Source: Lamellibrachia columna (Eukaryota; Annelida; Polychaeta; Sabellida; Siboglinidae). From it: 64,000 nucleotides of DNA. The stretch covers positions 11,110,926 through 11,174,925 of the forward strand of contig OY759270.1 in NCBI GenBank assembly GCA_963662155.1, in the 5' to 3' direction. A program made the translations under genes and the position numbers. The notes below the pieces were generated by a model. It did no database searches, was not told where the DNA came from, and saw only the letters and a program-made list of their open reading frames with translations. Positions 24,314 through 37,699 of the stretch are shown here, piece by piece; position 1 is the stretch's first letter; each line of letters begins with the position of its first letter.

Positions 24314-25240
24314 TGAATGTGCATCCTGCCATCTGTCACTGGACTCTCAACTTTCTTCTTCACAGGCCTCAATCTGTCAAGGTCAAAAACTCTCTCTCCA
24401 AACCTGTTATTCTTAACACTGGTGCCCCACAAGGCTGCGTGCTTTCTCCTTTCCTTTTCACTCTCTTTACAAACGACTGTGTATCTGTTAACCAATCTGT
24501 TCGCGTGGTTAAGTTCTCGGATGACACCACTGTAATTGGCTGTGTCAACAATGCTAACGAGTCTGTGTATAGAGAGGAAGTTCAAAGACTGGTCGGCTGG
24601 TGTAAGAACAACAACCTGGTACTAAACATATCCAAAACGAAGGAAATGATCATTGATTTTCGCAAAAAGAAAACACCCATCCACCCCCTTGTCATTGACG
24701 GTACTGAAGTTTTACAAGCCGACTCTGTAACATTTTTGGGTTCGACTATTTCTAAAGATCTTTCCTGGTGTAATAACACGATTGGCATCATTAAAAAAGC
24801 ACAAAAACGCATGTACTTCCTTAGACACCTCAAACGATTCGGCTTATCTCAAGCAATATTAACACGTTTCTACCGCGCAGTTATTGAAAGTGTCTTGTCA
24901 TTTTCTATCACTGTCTGGTTTGGTCGCGCCAGCCAAGATGAAATTAATCAAATTGAATCAGTCGTCAAGTACGCCTCTAAACTAATCGGGTTAAATATGC
25001 CGTCCATCAGATCTCTTTATCTATCTCGCAGTTTGCGCAAATCCAAGCGCATTGTACAAGACGAATATCATCCAGCCAACCATCTCTTTGAACTCCTTCC
25101 CTCCGGTAAGCGCTACCGTAGCATAAAAACTAAAACGACGCGATTTAACAATAGTTTCTATCCTCAAGCGCTGAGATTTTTAAACGGAGAGCCATCATAA
25201 ATGTCTAGCCTCTAGTAGGTAGATGCAATGTCGCCTTTTT

Positions 25241-25273
<33 letters not shown>

Positions 25274-25463
25274 CTTGCAACCTATTATATTACTCTCGCT
25301 TGTTTTCAACTGTTTTTAGTATTACGATTGTGATATGTAATGTTTAGTTCCGTGTGTGATTGGGTGCATGAGTGTATGTTTGTGCTAACGCCACAACACT
25401 ACAAATTCCTTGTACTTGCTACTTGGTAATAAAACGTATCTTATCTTATCTTATCTTATCTTA
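24314..25463 (+). mobile_element. L2-type LINE fragment, copy 1 (5'-truncated)
   Basis: Inserted in the satellite on the plus strand, antisense to the tetraspanin gene. The open frame (24280-25200, 306 codons) borrows its ATG and first 12 residues from a satellite monomer. The LINE part begins inside the RT domain: 'GAPQGCVLSP' (residues 48-57), catalytic FSDD (79-82), 'NISKTKEMIIDFR', 'VTFLGSTIS', 'AQKRMYFLR', 'FYRAVIESVL', and a C-terminal 'LLPSGKRYRSIKTKTTRF', the typical L2/CR1-group end. The endonuclease and RT fingers are missing, so it cannot be autonomous. A 28-nt T run lies in the 3' UTR, and the element ends AATAAAACG followed by (TATCT)n, like the short microsatellite tails of L2 elements. 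At the target about 7 bp of monomer is missing and no target duplication is seen. Confidence 0.88.
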
Positions 25464-28400
25464 TACCGACTTTAGACAAGGCTTTGTGTTGATGTAGACT
25501 AGGTGATTCATACACATGGTGGAGCCAAGTGACGGGAAACCTAGACTACCGCACATACCGACTTCAGACAAGGCTTTGTGTTGATGTAGACTAGGTGATT
25601 CTTACATATGGTGGAGCCAATTGACGGGAAACCTAGACTACCGCACATACCGACTTTAGACAAGGCTTTGTGTTGACGTAGACTAGGTGATTCATACACG
25701 TGGTGGAGCCAAGTGACAGGAAACCTAGACTACCGCACATACCGACTTTAGACAAGGCTATGTGTTGATGTAGACTAGGTGATTCATACACATGGTGGAG
25801 CCAAGTGACGGGAAACCTAGACTACCGCACATACCGACTTTAGACAAGGCTTTGTGTTGATGTAGACTAGGTGATTCATAAACATGGTGGAGCCAAGTGA
25901 CGGGAAACCTAGACTACCGCACATACCGACTTCAGACAAGGCTTTGTGTTGATGTAGACTAGGTGATTCATACACATGGTGGAGCCAAGTGACGGGAAAC
26001 CTAGACTACCGCACATACCGACTTCAGACAAGGCTTTGTGTTGATGTAGACTAGGTGATTCTTACATATGGTGGAGCCAATTGACGGGAAACCTAGACTA
26101 CCGCACATACCGACTTTAGACAAGGCTTTGTGTTGACGTAGACTAGGTGATTCATACACGTGGTGGAGCCAAGTGACGGGAAACCTAGACTACCGCACAT
26201 ACCGACTTTAGACAAGGCTATGTGTTGATGTAGACTAGGTGATTCATACACATGGTGGAGCCAAGTGACGGGAAACCTAGACTACCGCACATACCGACTT
26301 TAGACAAGGCTTTGTGTTGACGTAGACTAGGCGATTCATACACATGGTGGAGCCAAGTGACGGGAATCCTAGACTACCGCGCATACCGACCCTAGACAAG
26401 GCTTTGTATTGATGTAGACTAGGTGATTCATACACATGGTGGAGCCAAGTGACGGGAAACCTAGACGACCGCACATACCGACCCTAGACAAGGCTTTGTA
26501 TTGATGTAGACTAGGTGATTCATACACATGGTGGAGCCAAGTGACGGGAAACCTAGACTACCGCACATACCGACTTTAGACATGGCTTTGTGTTGACGCA
26601 GACTAGGTGATTCATACACATGGTGGAGCCAAGTGACGGGAAACCTAGACTACCGCACATACCGACTTTAGACAAGGCTTTGTGTTGATGTAGACTAGGT
26701 GATTCATAAACATGGTGGAGCCAAGTGACGGGAAACCTAGACTACCGCACATACCGACTTCAGACAAGGCTTTGTGTTGATGTAGACTAGGTGATTCATA
26801 CACATGGTGGAGCCAAGTGAAGGGAAACCTAGACTACCGCACATACCGACTTCAGACAAGGCTTTGTGTTGACGTAGACTAGGTGATTCATACACATGGT
26901 GGAGCCAAGTGACGGGAAACCTAGACTACCGCACATACCGACTTTGGACATGGCTTTGTGTTGACGTAGACTAGGTGATTCATACACATGGTGGAGCCAA
27001 GTGACGGGAAACCTAGACTACCGCACATTCCGACTTTAGACAAGGCTTTGTGTTGATGTAGACTAGGTGATTCATAAACATGGTGGAGCCAAGTGACGGG
27101 AAACCTAGACTACCGCACATACCGACTTCAGACAAGGCTTTGTGTTGATGTAGACTAGGTGATTCATACACATGGTGGAGTCAAGTGACGGGAAACCTAG
27201 ACTACCGCACATATCGACTTTAGACAAGGCTTTGTATTGATGTAGACTAGGTGATTCATACACATGGTGGAGCCAAGTGATGGGATACCTAGACTACCGC
27301 ACATACCGACTTCAGACGAGGCTTTGTGTTGACGTAGACTAGGTGATTCATACACATGGTGGAGCCAAGTGACGGGAAACTTAGACTACCGCACATACCG
27401 ACTTCAGACAAGGCTTTGTGTTGACGTAGACTAGGTGATTCATACACATGGTGGAGCCAAATGACGGGAAACCTAGAGTACTGCACATACCGACTTTAGA
27501 CAAGGCTTTGTGTTGACGTAGACTAGGTGATTCATACACATGGTGGAGCCAAGTGACGGGAAACCTAGGCTACTGCACATATCGACTTTAGACAAGGCTT
27601 TGTGTTGAAGTAGACTAGGTGATTCATACACATGGTGGAGCCAAGTGACGGGAAACCTAGACTACCGCACATACCGACTTTAGACATGGCTTTGTGTTGA
27701 TGTAGACTAGGTGATTCATACACATGGTGGAGCCAAGTGACGGGAAACCTAGACTACTGCACATACCAACTTTAGACAAGGCTTTGTGTTGACGTAGACT
27801 AGGTGATTCATACACATGGTGGAGCCAAGTGACGGGAAACCTAGACTACCGCACATACCGACTTTAGACAAGGCTTTGTGTTGATGTAGACTAGTTGATT
27901 CATACACATGGTGGAGCCAAGTGACGGGAAACCTAGACTACCGCACATACCGACTTCAGACAAGGCTTTGTATTGATGTAGACTAGGTGATTCATACACA
28001 TGGTGGAGCCAAGTGACGGGAAACCTAGACTACCGCACATACCGATTTTAGACAAGGCTTTGTGTTGATGTAGACTAGGTGATTCATACACATGGTGGAG
28101 TCAAGTGACGGGAAACCTAGACTACCGCACATACCGACTTTAGACAAGGCTTTGTGTTGACGTAGACTAGGTGATTCATACACGTGGTGGAGCCAAGTGA
28201 CGGGAAACCTAGACTACCGCACATACCGACTTTAGACAAGGCTTTGTGTTGACGTAGACTAGGTGATTCATACACATGGTGGAGCCAAGTGACGGGAAAC
28301 CTAGACTACCGCACATACCGACTTTAGACAAGGCTTGGTATTGATGTAGACTAGGTGATTCATACACATGGTGGAGCCAAGTGACGGGAAACCTAGACTA

Positions 28401-28585
28401 CCGCACATACCGACTTCAGACAAGGCTTTGTGTTGATGTAGACTAGGTGATTCATACACATGGTGGAGCCAAGTGACGGGAAACCTAGACTACCGCACAT
28501 ACCGACTTCAGACAAGGCTTTGTGTTGATGTAGACTAGGTGATTCATACACATGGTGGAGCCAAGTGACGGGAAACCTAGACTAC
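25464..28585 (-). repeat. 92-bp exon-boundary satellite, segment 2
   Basis: About 34 monomers between LINE copies 1 and 2. From about 25.77 kb on, it repeats the 21.5-24.3 kb stretch with a 4,272-bp offset, including private variants (CTTACATATGG/CCAATTGAC, GGCGATTC, GATGGGATACC, TTGAAGTAG). A local 460-bp (5-monomer) repeat of the CTTACATATGG type lies at 25,601 and 26,061. Confidence 0.93.
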
Positions 28586-29512
28586 TGAATGTGCATCCTG
28601 CCATCTGTCACTGGACTCTCAACTTTCTTCTTCACAGGCCTCAATCTGTCAAGGTCAAAAACTCTCTCTCCAAACCTGTTATTCTTAACACTGGTGCCCC
28701 ACAAGGCTGCGTGCTTTCTCCTTTCCTTTTCACTCTCTTTACAAACGACTGTGTATCTGTTAACCAATCTGTTCGCGTGGTTAAGTTCTCGGATGACACC
28801 ACTGTAATTGGCTGTGTCAACAATGCTAACGAGTCTGTGTATAGAGAGGAAGTTCAAAGACTGGTCGGCTGGTGTAAGAACAACAACCTGGTACTAAACA
28901 TATCCAAAACGAAGGAAATGATCATTGATTTTCGCAAAAAGAAAACACCCATCCACCCCCTTGTCATTGACGGTACTGAAGTTTTACAAGCCGACTCTGT
29001 AACATTTTTGGGTTCGACTATTTCTAAAGATCTTTCCTGGTGTAATAACACGATTGGCATCATTAAAAAAGCACAAAAACGCATGTACTTCCTTAGACAC
29101 CTCAAACGATTCGGCTTATCTCAAGCAATATTAACACGTTTCTACCGCGCAGTTATTGAAAGTGTCTTGTCATTTTCTATCACTGTCTGGTTTGGTCGCG
29201 CCAGCCAAGATGAAATTAATCAAATTGAATCAGTCGTCAAGTACGCCTCTAAACTAATCGGGTTAAATATGCCGTCCATCAGATCTCTTTATCTATCTCG
29301 CAGTTTGCGCAAATCCAAGCGCATTGTACAAGACGAATATCATCCAGCCAACCATCTCTTTGAACTCCTTCCCTCCGGTAAGCGCTACCGTAGCATAAAA
29401 ACTAAAACGACGCGATTTAACAATAGTTTCTATCCTCAAGCGCTGAGATTTTTAAACGGAGAGCCATCATAAATGTCTTGCCTCTAGTAGGTAGATGCAA
29501 TGTCGCCTTTTT

Positions 29513-29545
<33 letters not shown>

Positions 29546-29735
29546 CTTGCAACCTATTATATTACTCTCGCTTGTTTTCAACTGTTTTTAGTATTACGAT
29601 TGTGATATGTAATGTTTAGTTCCGTGTGTGATTGGGTGCATGAGTGTATGTTTGTGCTAACGCCACAACACTACAAATTCCTTGTACTTGCTACTTGGTA
29701 ATAAAACGTATCTTATCTTATCTTATCTTATCTTA
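28586..29735 (+). mobile_element. L2-type LINE fragment, copy 2
   Basis: Almost identical to copy 1, offset 4,272 bp, with the same 5' truncation point, the same junctions with the satellite and an intact 306-codon chimeric frame (28552-29472). It differs in the 3' UTR at one base after the stop (GTCTTGCC instead of GTCTAGCC). Shared junctions show it arose by block duplication of array plus insert, not by a new insertion. Confidence 0.9.
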
Positions 29736-30925
29736 TACCGACTTTAGACAAGGCTTTGTGTTGATGTAGACTAGGTGATTCATACACATGGTGGAGCCAA
29801 GTGACGGGAAACCTAGACTACCGCACATACCGACTTCAGACAAGGCTTTGTGTTGACGTAGACTAGGTGATTCATACACATGGTGGAGCCAAGTGACGGG
29901 AAACCTAGGCTACTGCACATATCGACTTTAGACAAGGCTTTGTGTTGAAGTAGACTAGGTGATTCATACACATGGTGGAGCCAAGTGACGGGAAACCTAG
30001 ACTACCGCACATACCGACTTTAGACATGGCTTTGTGTTGATGTAGACTAGGTGATTCATACACATGGTGGAGCCAAGTGACGGGAAACCTAGACTACTGC
30101 ACATACCAACTTTAGACAAGGCTTTGTGTTGACGTAGACTAGGTGATTCATACACATGGTGGAGCCAAGTGACGGGAAACCTAGACTACCGCACATACCG
30201 ACTTTAGACAAGGCTTTGTGTTGATGTAGACTAGTTGATTCATACACATGGTGGAGCCAAGTGACGGGAAACCTAGACTACCGCACATACCGACTTCAGA
30301 CAAGGCTTTGTATTGATGTAGACTAGGTGATTCATACACATGGTGGAGCCAAGTGACGGGAAACCTAGACTACCGCACATACCGATTTTAGACAAGGCTT
30401 TGTGTTGATGTAGACTAGGTGATTCATACACATGGTGGAGTCAAGTGACGGGAAACCTAGACTACCGCACATACCGACTTTAGACAAGGCTTTGTGTTGA
30501 CGTAGACTAGGTGATTCATACACGTGGTGGAGCCAAGTGACGGGAAACCTAGACTACCGCACATACCGACTTTAGACAAGGCTTTGTGTTGACGTAGACT
30601 AGGTGATTCATACACATGGTGGAGCCAAGTGACGGGAAACCTAGACTACCGCACATACCGACTTTAGACAAGGCTTGGTATTGATGTAGACTAGGTGATT
30701 CATACACATGGTGGAGCCAAGTGACGGGAAACCTAGACTACCGCACATACCGACTTCAGACAAGGCTTTGTGTTGATGTAGACTAGGTGATTCATACACA
30801 TGGTGGAGCCAAGTGACGGGAAACCTAGACTACCGCACATACCGACTTCAGACAAGGCTTTGTGTTGATGTAGACTAGGTGATTCATACACATGGTGGAG
30901 CCAAGTGACGGGAAACCTAGACTAC
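29736..30925 (-). repeat. 92-bp exon-boundary satellite, segment 3
   Basis: About 13 monomers between LINE copies 2 and 3. After about 29,850 it repeats 27.5-28.6 kb with an offset of 2,340 bp (for example the GGCTACTGCACATATCG then TTGAAGTAG pair at 27,569 and 29,909). Confidence 0.93.
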
Positions 30926-31852
30926 TGAATGTGCATCCTGCCATCTGTCACTGGACTCTCAACTTTCTTCTTCACAGGCCTCAATCTGTCAAGGTCAAAA
31001 ACTCTCTCTCCAAACCTGTTATTCTTAACACTGGTGCCCCACAAGGCTGCGTGCTTTCTCCTTTCCTTTTCACTCTCTTTACAAACGACTGTGTATCTGT
31101 TAACCAATCTGTTCGCGTGGTTAAGTTCTCGGATGACACCACTGTAATTGGCTGTGTCAACAATGCTAACGAGTCTGTGTATAGAGAGGAAGTTCAAAGA
31201 CTGGTCGGCTGGTGTAAGAACAACAACCTGGTACTAAACATATCCAAAACGAAGGAAATGATCATTGATTTTCGCAAAAAGAAAACACCCATCCACCCCC
31301 TTGTCATTGACGGTACTGAAGTTTTACAAGCCGACTCTGTAACATTTTTGGGTTCGACTATTTCTAAAGATCTTTCCTGGTGTAATAACACGATTGGCAT
31401 CATTAAAAAAGCACAAAAACGCATGTACTTCCTTAGACACCTCAAACGATTCGGCTTATCTCAAGCAATATTAACACGTTTCTACCGCGCAGTTATTGAA
31501 AGTGTCTTGTCATTTTCTATCACTGTCTGGTTTGGTCGCGCCAGCCAAGATGAAATTAATCAAATTGAATCAGTCGTCAAGTACGCCTCTAAACTAATCG
31601 GGTTAAATATGCCGTCCATCAGATCTCTTTATCTATCTCGCAGTTTGCGCAAATCCAAGCGCATTGTACAAGACGAATATCATCCAGCCAACCATCTCTT
31701 TGAACTCCTTCCCTCCGGTAAGCGCTACCGTAGCATAAAAACTAAAACGACGCGATTTAACAATAGTTTCTATCCTCAAGCGATGAGATTTTTAAACGGA
31801 GAGCCATCATAAATGTCTTGCCTCTAGTAGGTAGATGCAATGTCGCCTTTTT

Positions 31853-31886
<34 letters not shown>

Positions 31887-32076
31887 CTTGCAACCTATTA
31901 TATTACTCTCGCTTGTTTTCAACTGTTTTTAGTATTACGATTGTGATATGTAATGTTTAGTTCCGTGTGTGATTGGGTGCATGAGTGTATGTTTGTGCTA
32001 ACGCCACAACACTACAAATTCCTTGTACTTGCTACTTGGTAATAAAACGTATCTTATCTTATCTTATCTTATCTTA
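30926..32076 (+). mobile_element. L2-type LINE fragment, copy 3
   Basis: Third near-identical copy, offset 2,340 bp from copy 2. The 306-codon frame (30892-31812) is intact, with one Leu-to-Met change near the C-terminus (CTG to ATG). The T run is 29 nt. It shares the GTCTTGCC variant with copy 2, so its body derives from that lineage. Its right flank instead matches the right flank of copy 1, including a private GACAGG variant (25,712 and 32,330), which indicates recombination between copies. Confidence 0.9.
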
Positions 32077-35000
32077 TACCGACTTTAGACAAGGCTTTGT
32101 GTTGATGTAGACTAGGTGATTCATACACATGGTGGAGCCAAGTGACGGGAAACCTAGACTACCGCACATACCGACTTCAGACAAGGCTTTGTGTTGATGT
32201 AGACTAGGTGATTCTTACATATGGTGGAGCCAATTGACGGGAAACCTAGACTACCGCACATACCGACTTTAGACAAGGCTTTGTGTTGACGTAGACTAGG
32301 TGATTCATACACGTGGTGGAGCCAAGTGACAGGAAACCTAGACTACCGCACATACCGACTTTAGACAAGGCTATGTGTTGATGTAGACTAGGTGATTCAT
32401 ACACATGGTGGAGCCAAGTGACGGGAAACCTAGACTACCGCACATACCGACTTTAGACAAGGCTTTGTGTTGACGTAGACTAGGCGATTCATACACATGG
32501 TGGAGCCAAGTGACGGGAATCCTAGACTACCGCGCATACCGACCCTAGACAAGGCTTTGTATTGATGTAGACTAGATGATTCATACACATGGTGGAGCCA
32601 AGTGACGGGAAACCTAGACGACCGCACATACCGACCCTAGACAAGGCTTTGTATTGATGTAGACTAGGTGATTCATACACATGGTGGAGCCAAGTGACGG
32701 GAAACCTAGACTACCGCACATACCGACTTTAGACATGGCTTTGTGTTGACGTAGACTAGGTGATTCATACACATTGTGGAGCCAAGTGACGGGAAACCTA
32801 GACTACCGCACATACCGACTTTAGACAAGGCTTTGTGTTGATGTAGACTAGGTGATTCATAAACATGGTGGAGCCAAGTGACGGGAAACCTAGACTACCG
32901 CACATACCGACTTCAGACAAGGCTTTGTGTTGATGTTGACTAGGTGATTCATACACATGGTGGAGCCAAGTGAAGGGAAACCTAGACTACCGCACATACC
33001 GACTTCAGACAAGGCTTTGTGTTGACGTAGACTAGGTGATTCATACACATGGTGGAGCCAAGTGACGGGAAACCTAGACTACCGCACATACCGACTTTAG
33101 ACATGGCTTTGTGTTGACGTAGACTAGGTGATTCATACACATGGTGGAGCCAAGTGACGGGAAACCTAGACTACCGCACATTCCGACTTTAGACAAGGCT
33201 TTGTGTTGATGTAGACTAGGTGATTCATAAACATGGTGGAGCCAAGTGACGTGAAACCTAGACTACCGCACATACCGACTTCAGACAAGGCTTTGTGTTG
33301 ATGTAGACTAGGTGATTCATACACATGGTGGAGTCAAGTGACGGGAAACCTAGACTACCGCACATATCGACTTTAGACAAGGCTTTGTATTGATGTAGAC
33401 TAGGTGATTCATACACATGGTGGAGCCAAGTGATGGGAAACCTAGACTACCGCACATACCGACTTCAGACGAGGCTTTGTGTTGACGTAGACTAGGTGAT
33501 TCATACACATGGTGGAGCCAAGTGACGGGAAACTTAGACTACCGCACATACCGACTTCAGACAAGGCTTTGTGTTGACGTAGACTAGGTGATTCATACAC
33601 ATGGTGGAGCCAAATGACGGGAAACCTAGAGTACTGCACATACCGACTTTAGACAAGGCTTTGTGTTGACGTAGACTAGGTGATTCATACACATGGTGGA
33701 GCCAAGTGACGGGAAACCTAGGCTACTGCACATATCGACTTTAGACAAGGCTTTGTGTTGAAGTAGACTAGGTGATTCATACACATGGTGGAGCCAAGTG
33801 ACGGGAAACCTAGACTACCGCACATACCGACTTTAGACATGGCTTTGTGTTGATGTAGACTAGGTGATTCATACACATGGTGGAGCCAAGTGACGGGAAA
33901 CCTAGACTACTGCACATACCGACTTTAGACAAGGCTTTGTGTTGACGTAGACTAGGTGATTCATACACATGGTGGAGCCAAGTGACGGGAAACCTAGACT
34001 ACCGCACATACCGACTTTAGACCAGGCTTTGTGTTGATGTAGACTAGGTGATTCATACACATGGTGGAGCCAAGTGACGGGAAACCTAGACTACTGTACA
34101 TATCGACTTTAGACAAGGCTTTGTGTTGACGTAGACTAGGTGATTCATACACATGGTGGAGCCAAGTGACGGGAAACCTAGACTACCGCACATACCGACT
34201 TAAGACAAGGCTTTGTGTTGATGTAGACTAGGTGATTCATACACATGGTGGAGCCAAGTGACGGGAAACCTAGACTACCGCACATACCTACTTCAGACAA
34301 GGCTTTGTGTTGACGTAGACTAGGTGATTCTTATATATGGTGGAGCCAATTGACGGGAAACCTAGACTACCGCACATACCGACTTTAGACAAGGCTTTGT
34401 ATTGACGTAGACTAGGTGATTCATACACGTGGTGGAGCCAAGTGAAGGGAAACCTAGACTACCGCACATACCGACTTCAGACAAGGTTTTGTGTTGATGT
34501 AGACTAGGTGATTCATACACAATGTGGAGCCAAGTGACGGGAAACCTAGACTACCGCACATACCGACTTTAGACAAGGCTTTGTGTTGACGTAGACTAGG
34601 TGATTCATACACGTGGTGGAGCCAAGTGACGGGAAACCTAGACTACCGCACATACCGACTTCAGACAAGGCTTTGTGTTGATGTAGACTAGGTGATTCAT
34701 ACACATGGTGGAGCCAAGTGACGGGAAACCTAGACTACCGCACATACCGACTTTAGACAAGGCTTTGTATTGATGTAGACTAGGTGATTCATACACATGG
34801 AGGAGCCAAGTGACGGGAAACCTAGACTACCGAACATATCGACTTTAGACAAGGCTTTGTGTTGATGTAGACTAGGTAATTCATACACATGGCGGAGCCA
34901 AATGACGGGAAACCTAGACTACTGCACATATCGACTTTAGACAAGGCTTTGTGTTGATGTAGACTAGGTGATTCATACACGTGGTGGAGCCAAGTGACGG

Positions 35001-37699
35001 GAAACCTAGACTACCGCACATACCGACTTTAGAGAAGGCTTTGTGTTGACGTAGACTAGGTGATTCAAACACGTGGTGGAGCCAAGTGACGGGAAACTTA
35101 GACTACCGCACATACCGACTTTAGACAAGGCTTTGTATTGATGTAGACTAGGTGATTCATACCCATGGAGGAGCCAAGTGACGGGAAACCTAGACTACCG
35201 AACATATCGACTTTAGACAAGGCTTTGTGTTGATGTAGACTAGGTTATTCATACACATGGCGGAGCCAAGTGACGGGAAACCTAGACTACTGCACATATC
35301 GACTTTAGACAAGGCTTTGTGTTTATGTAGACTAGGTGATTCATACACATGGTGGAGCCAAGTGACGGGAAACCTAGACTACCGCACATACCGACTTCAG
35401 ACAAGGCTTTGTGTTGATGTAGACTAGGTGATTCTTACATATGGTGGAGCCAATTGACGGGAAACCTAGACTACCGCACATACCGACTTTAGACAAGGCT
35501 TTGTGTTGACGTAGACTAGGTGATTCATACACGTGGTGGAGCCAAGTGACGGGAAACCTAGACTACCGCACATACCGACATCAGACAAGGCTTTGTGTTG
35601 ATGTAGACTAGGTGATTCATACTCGTGGTGGAGCCAAGTGACGGGAAACCTAGACTACCGCACATACCGACTTTAGACAAGGCTTTGTGTTGACGTAGAC
35701 TAGGTGATTCATACACATGGTGGAGCCAAGTGACAGGAAACCTAGACTACCGCACATACCGACTTCAGACAAGGCTTTGTGTTGATGTAGACTAGGTGAT
35801 TCTTACATATGGTGGAGCCAAGTGACGGGAAACCTAGACTACCGCACATACCGACTTTAGACAAGGCTTTGTGTTGATGTAGACTAGGTGATTCATACAC
35901 ATGGTGGAGCCAAGTGACGGGAAACCTAGACTACCGCACATACCGACTTTAGACAAGGCTTTGTGTTGATGTAGACTAGGTGATTCATACACATGGTGGA
36001 GCCAAGTGACGGGAAACCTAGACTACCGCACATACCGATTTTAGACAAGGCTTTGTGTTGATGTAGACTAGGTGATTCATACACATGGTGGAGCCAAGTG
36101 ACGGGAAACCTAGACTACCGCACATACCGACTTCAGACAAGGCTTTGTGTGATGTAGACTAGGTGATTCATACTCGTGGTGGAGCCAAGTGACGGGAAAC
36201 CTAGACTACCGCACATACCGACTTCAGACAAGGCTTTGTGTTGATGTAGACTAGGTGATTCATACTCATGGAGGAGCCAAGTGACGGGAAACCTAGACTA
36301 CCGCACATACCGACTTTAGACAAGGCTTTGTGTTGACGTAGACTAGGTGATTCATACTCATGGTGGAGCCAAGTGACGGGAAACCTAGACTACCGCACAT
36401 ACCGACTTCAGACAAGGCTTTGTGTTGACGTAGACTAGGTGATTCATACAAATGGTGGAGTCAAGTGACGGGAAACCTAGACTACCGCACATACCGACTT
36501 TAGACAAGGCTTTGTATTGATGTAGACTAAGTGATTCATACACGTGATGGAGCCAAGTGAAAGGAAACCTAGACTACCGCACATACCGACTTCAGACAAG
36601 GCTTTGTGTTTACGTAGACTAGATGATTCATACTCATGGTGGAGTGAAGTGACGGGAAACCTAGACTACCGCACATACCGACTTCATACAAGGCTTTGTG
36701 TTGACGTAGACTAGGTGATTCATACAAATGGTGGAGCCAAGTGACGGGAAACCTGGACTACCGCACATACCGACTTCAGACAAGGCTTTGTGTTGACGTA
36801 GACTAGGTGATTCATACATATGGTGGAGCCAAGTGACGGGAAACCTAGACTACCGCACATACCGACTTTAGACAAGGCTTTGTGTTGACGTAGACTAGGT
36901 GATTCATACACGTGGTGGAGCCAAGTGACGGGAAACCTAGACTAACGCACATACCGACTTCAGACAAGGCTTTGTGTTGATGTAGACTAGGTGATTCATA
37001 CACATGGTGGAGCCAATTGACGGGAAACCTAGACTACTGCACATACCGACTTTAGACAAGGCTTTGTGTTGACGTAGACTAGGTGATTTATACACGTTGT
37101 GGAGCCAATTGACGGGAAACCTAGACTACCGCACATACCGACTTTAGACAAGGCTTTGTGTTGACGTAGACTAGGTGATTCATACACATGGTGGAGCCAA
37201 GTGACGGGAAACCTAGACTACCGCACATACCGACTTTAGACAAGGCTTTGTGTTGGTGTAGAATAGGTGATTCATACACATGGTGGAGCCAAGTGAAGGG
37301 AAACCTAGACTACCGCACATACCGACTTTAGACAAGGCTTTGTGTTGATGTAGACTAGGTGATTCATACTCATGGTGGAGTCAAGTGACGGGAAACCTAG
37401 ACTACCGCACATACCGACTTTAGACAAGGCTTTGTGTTGACGTAGACTAGGTGATTCATACTCATGGAGGAGCCAAGTGACGGGAAACCTAGACTACCGC
37501 ACATACCGACTTTAGACAAGGCTTTGTGTTGATGTAGACTAGGTGATTCATACTCATGGTGGAGTCAAGTGACGGGAAACCTAGACTACCGCACGTACCG
37601 ACTTTAGACAAGGCTTTGTGTTGAAGTAGACTAGGTGATTCATACTCGTGGTGGAGCCAAGTGACGGGAAACCTAGACTACCGCACATACCGACTTCAG

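Noticed and set aside
24280..31812. Three independent LINE insertions, or an active LINE
   Set aside because: Identical junctions prove block duplication, and all copies lack the endonuclease and the N-terminal half of the RT.
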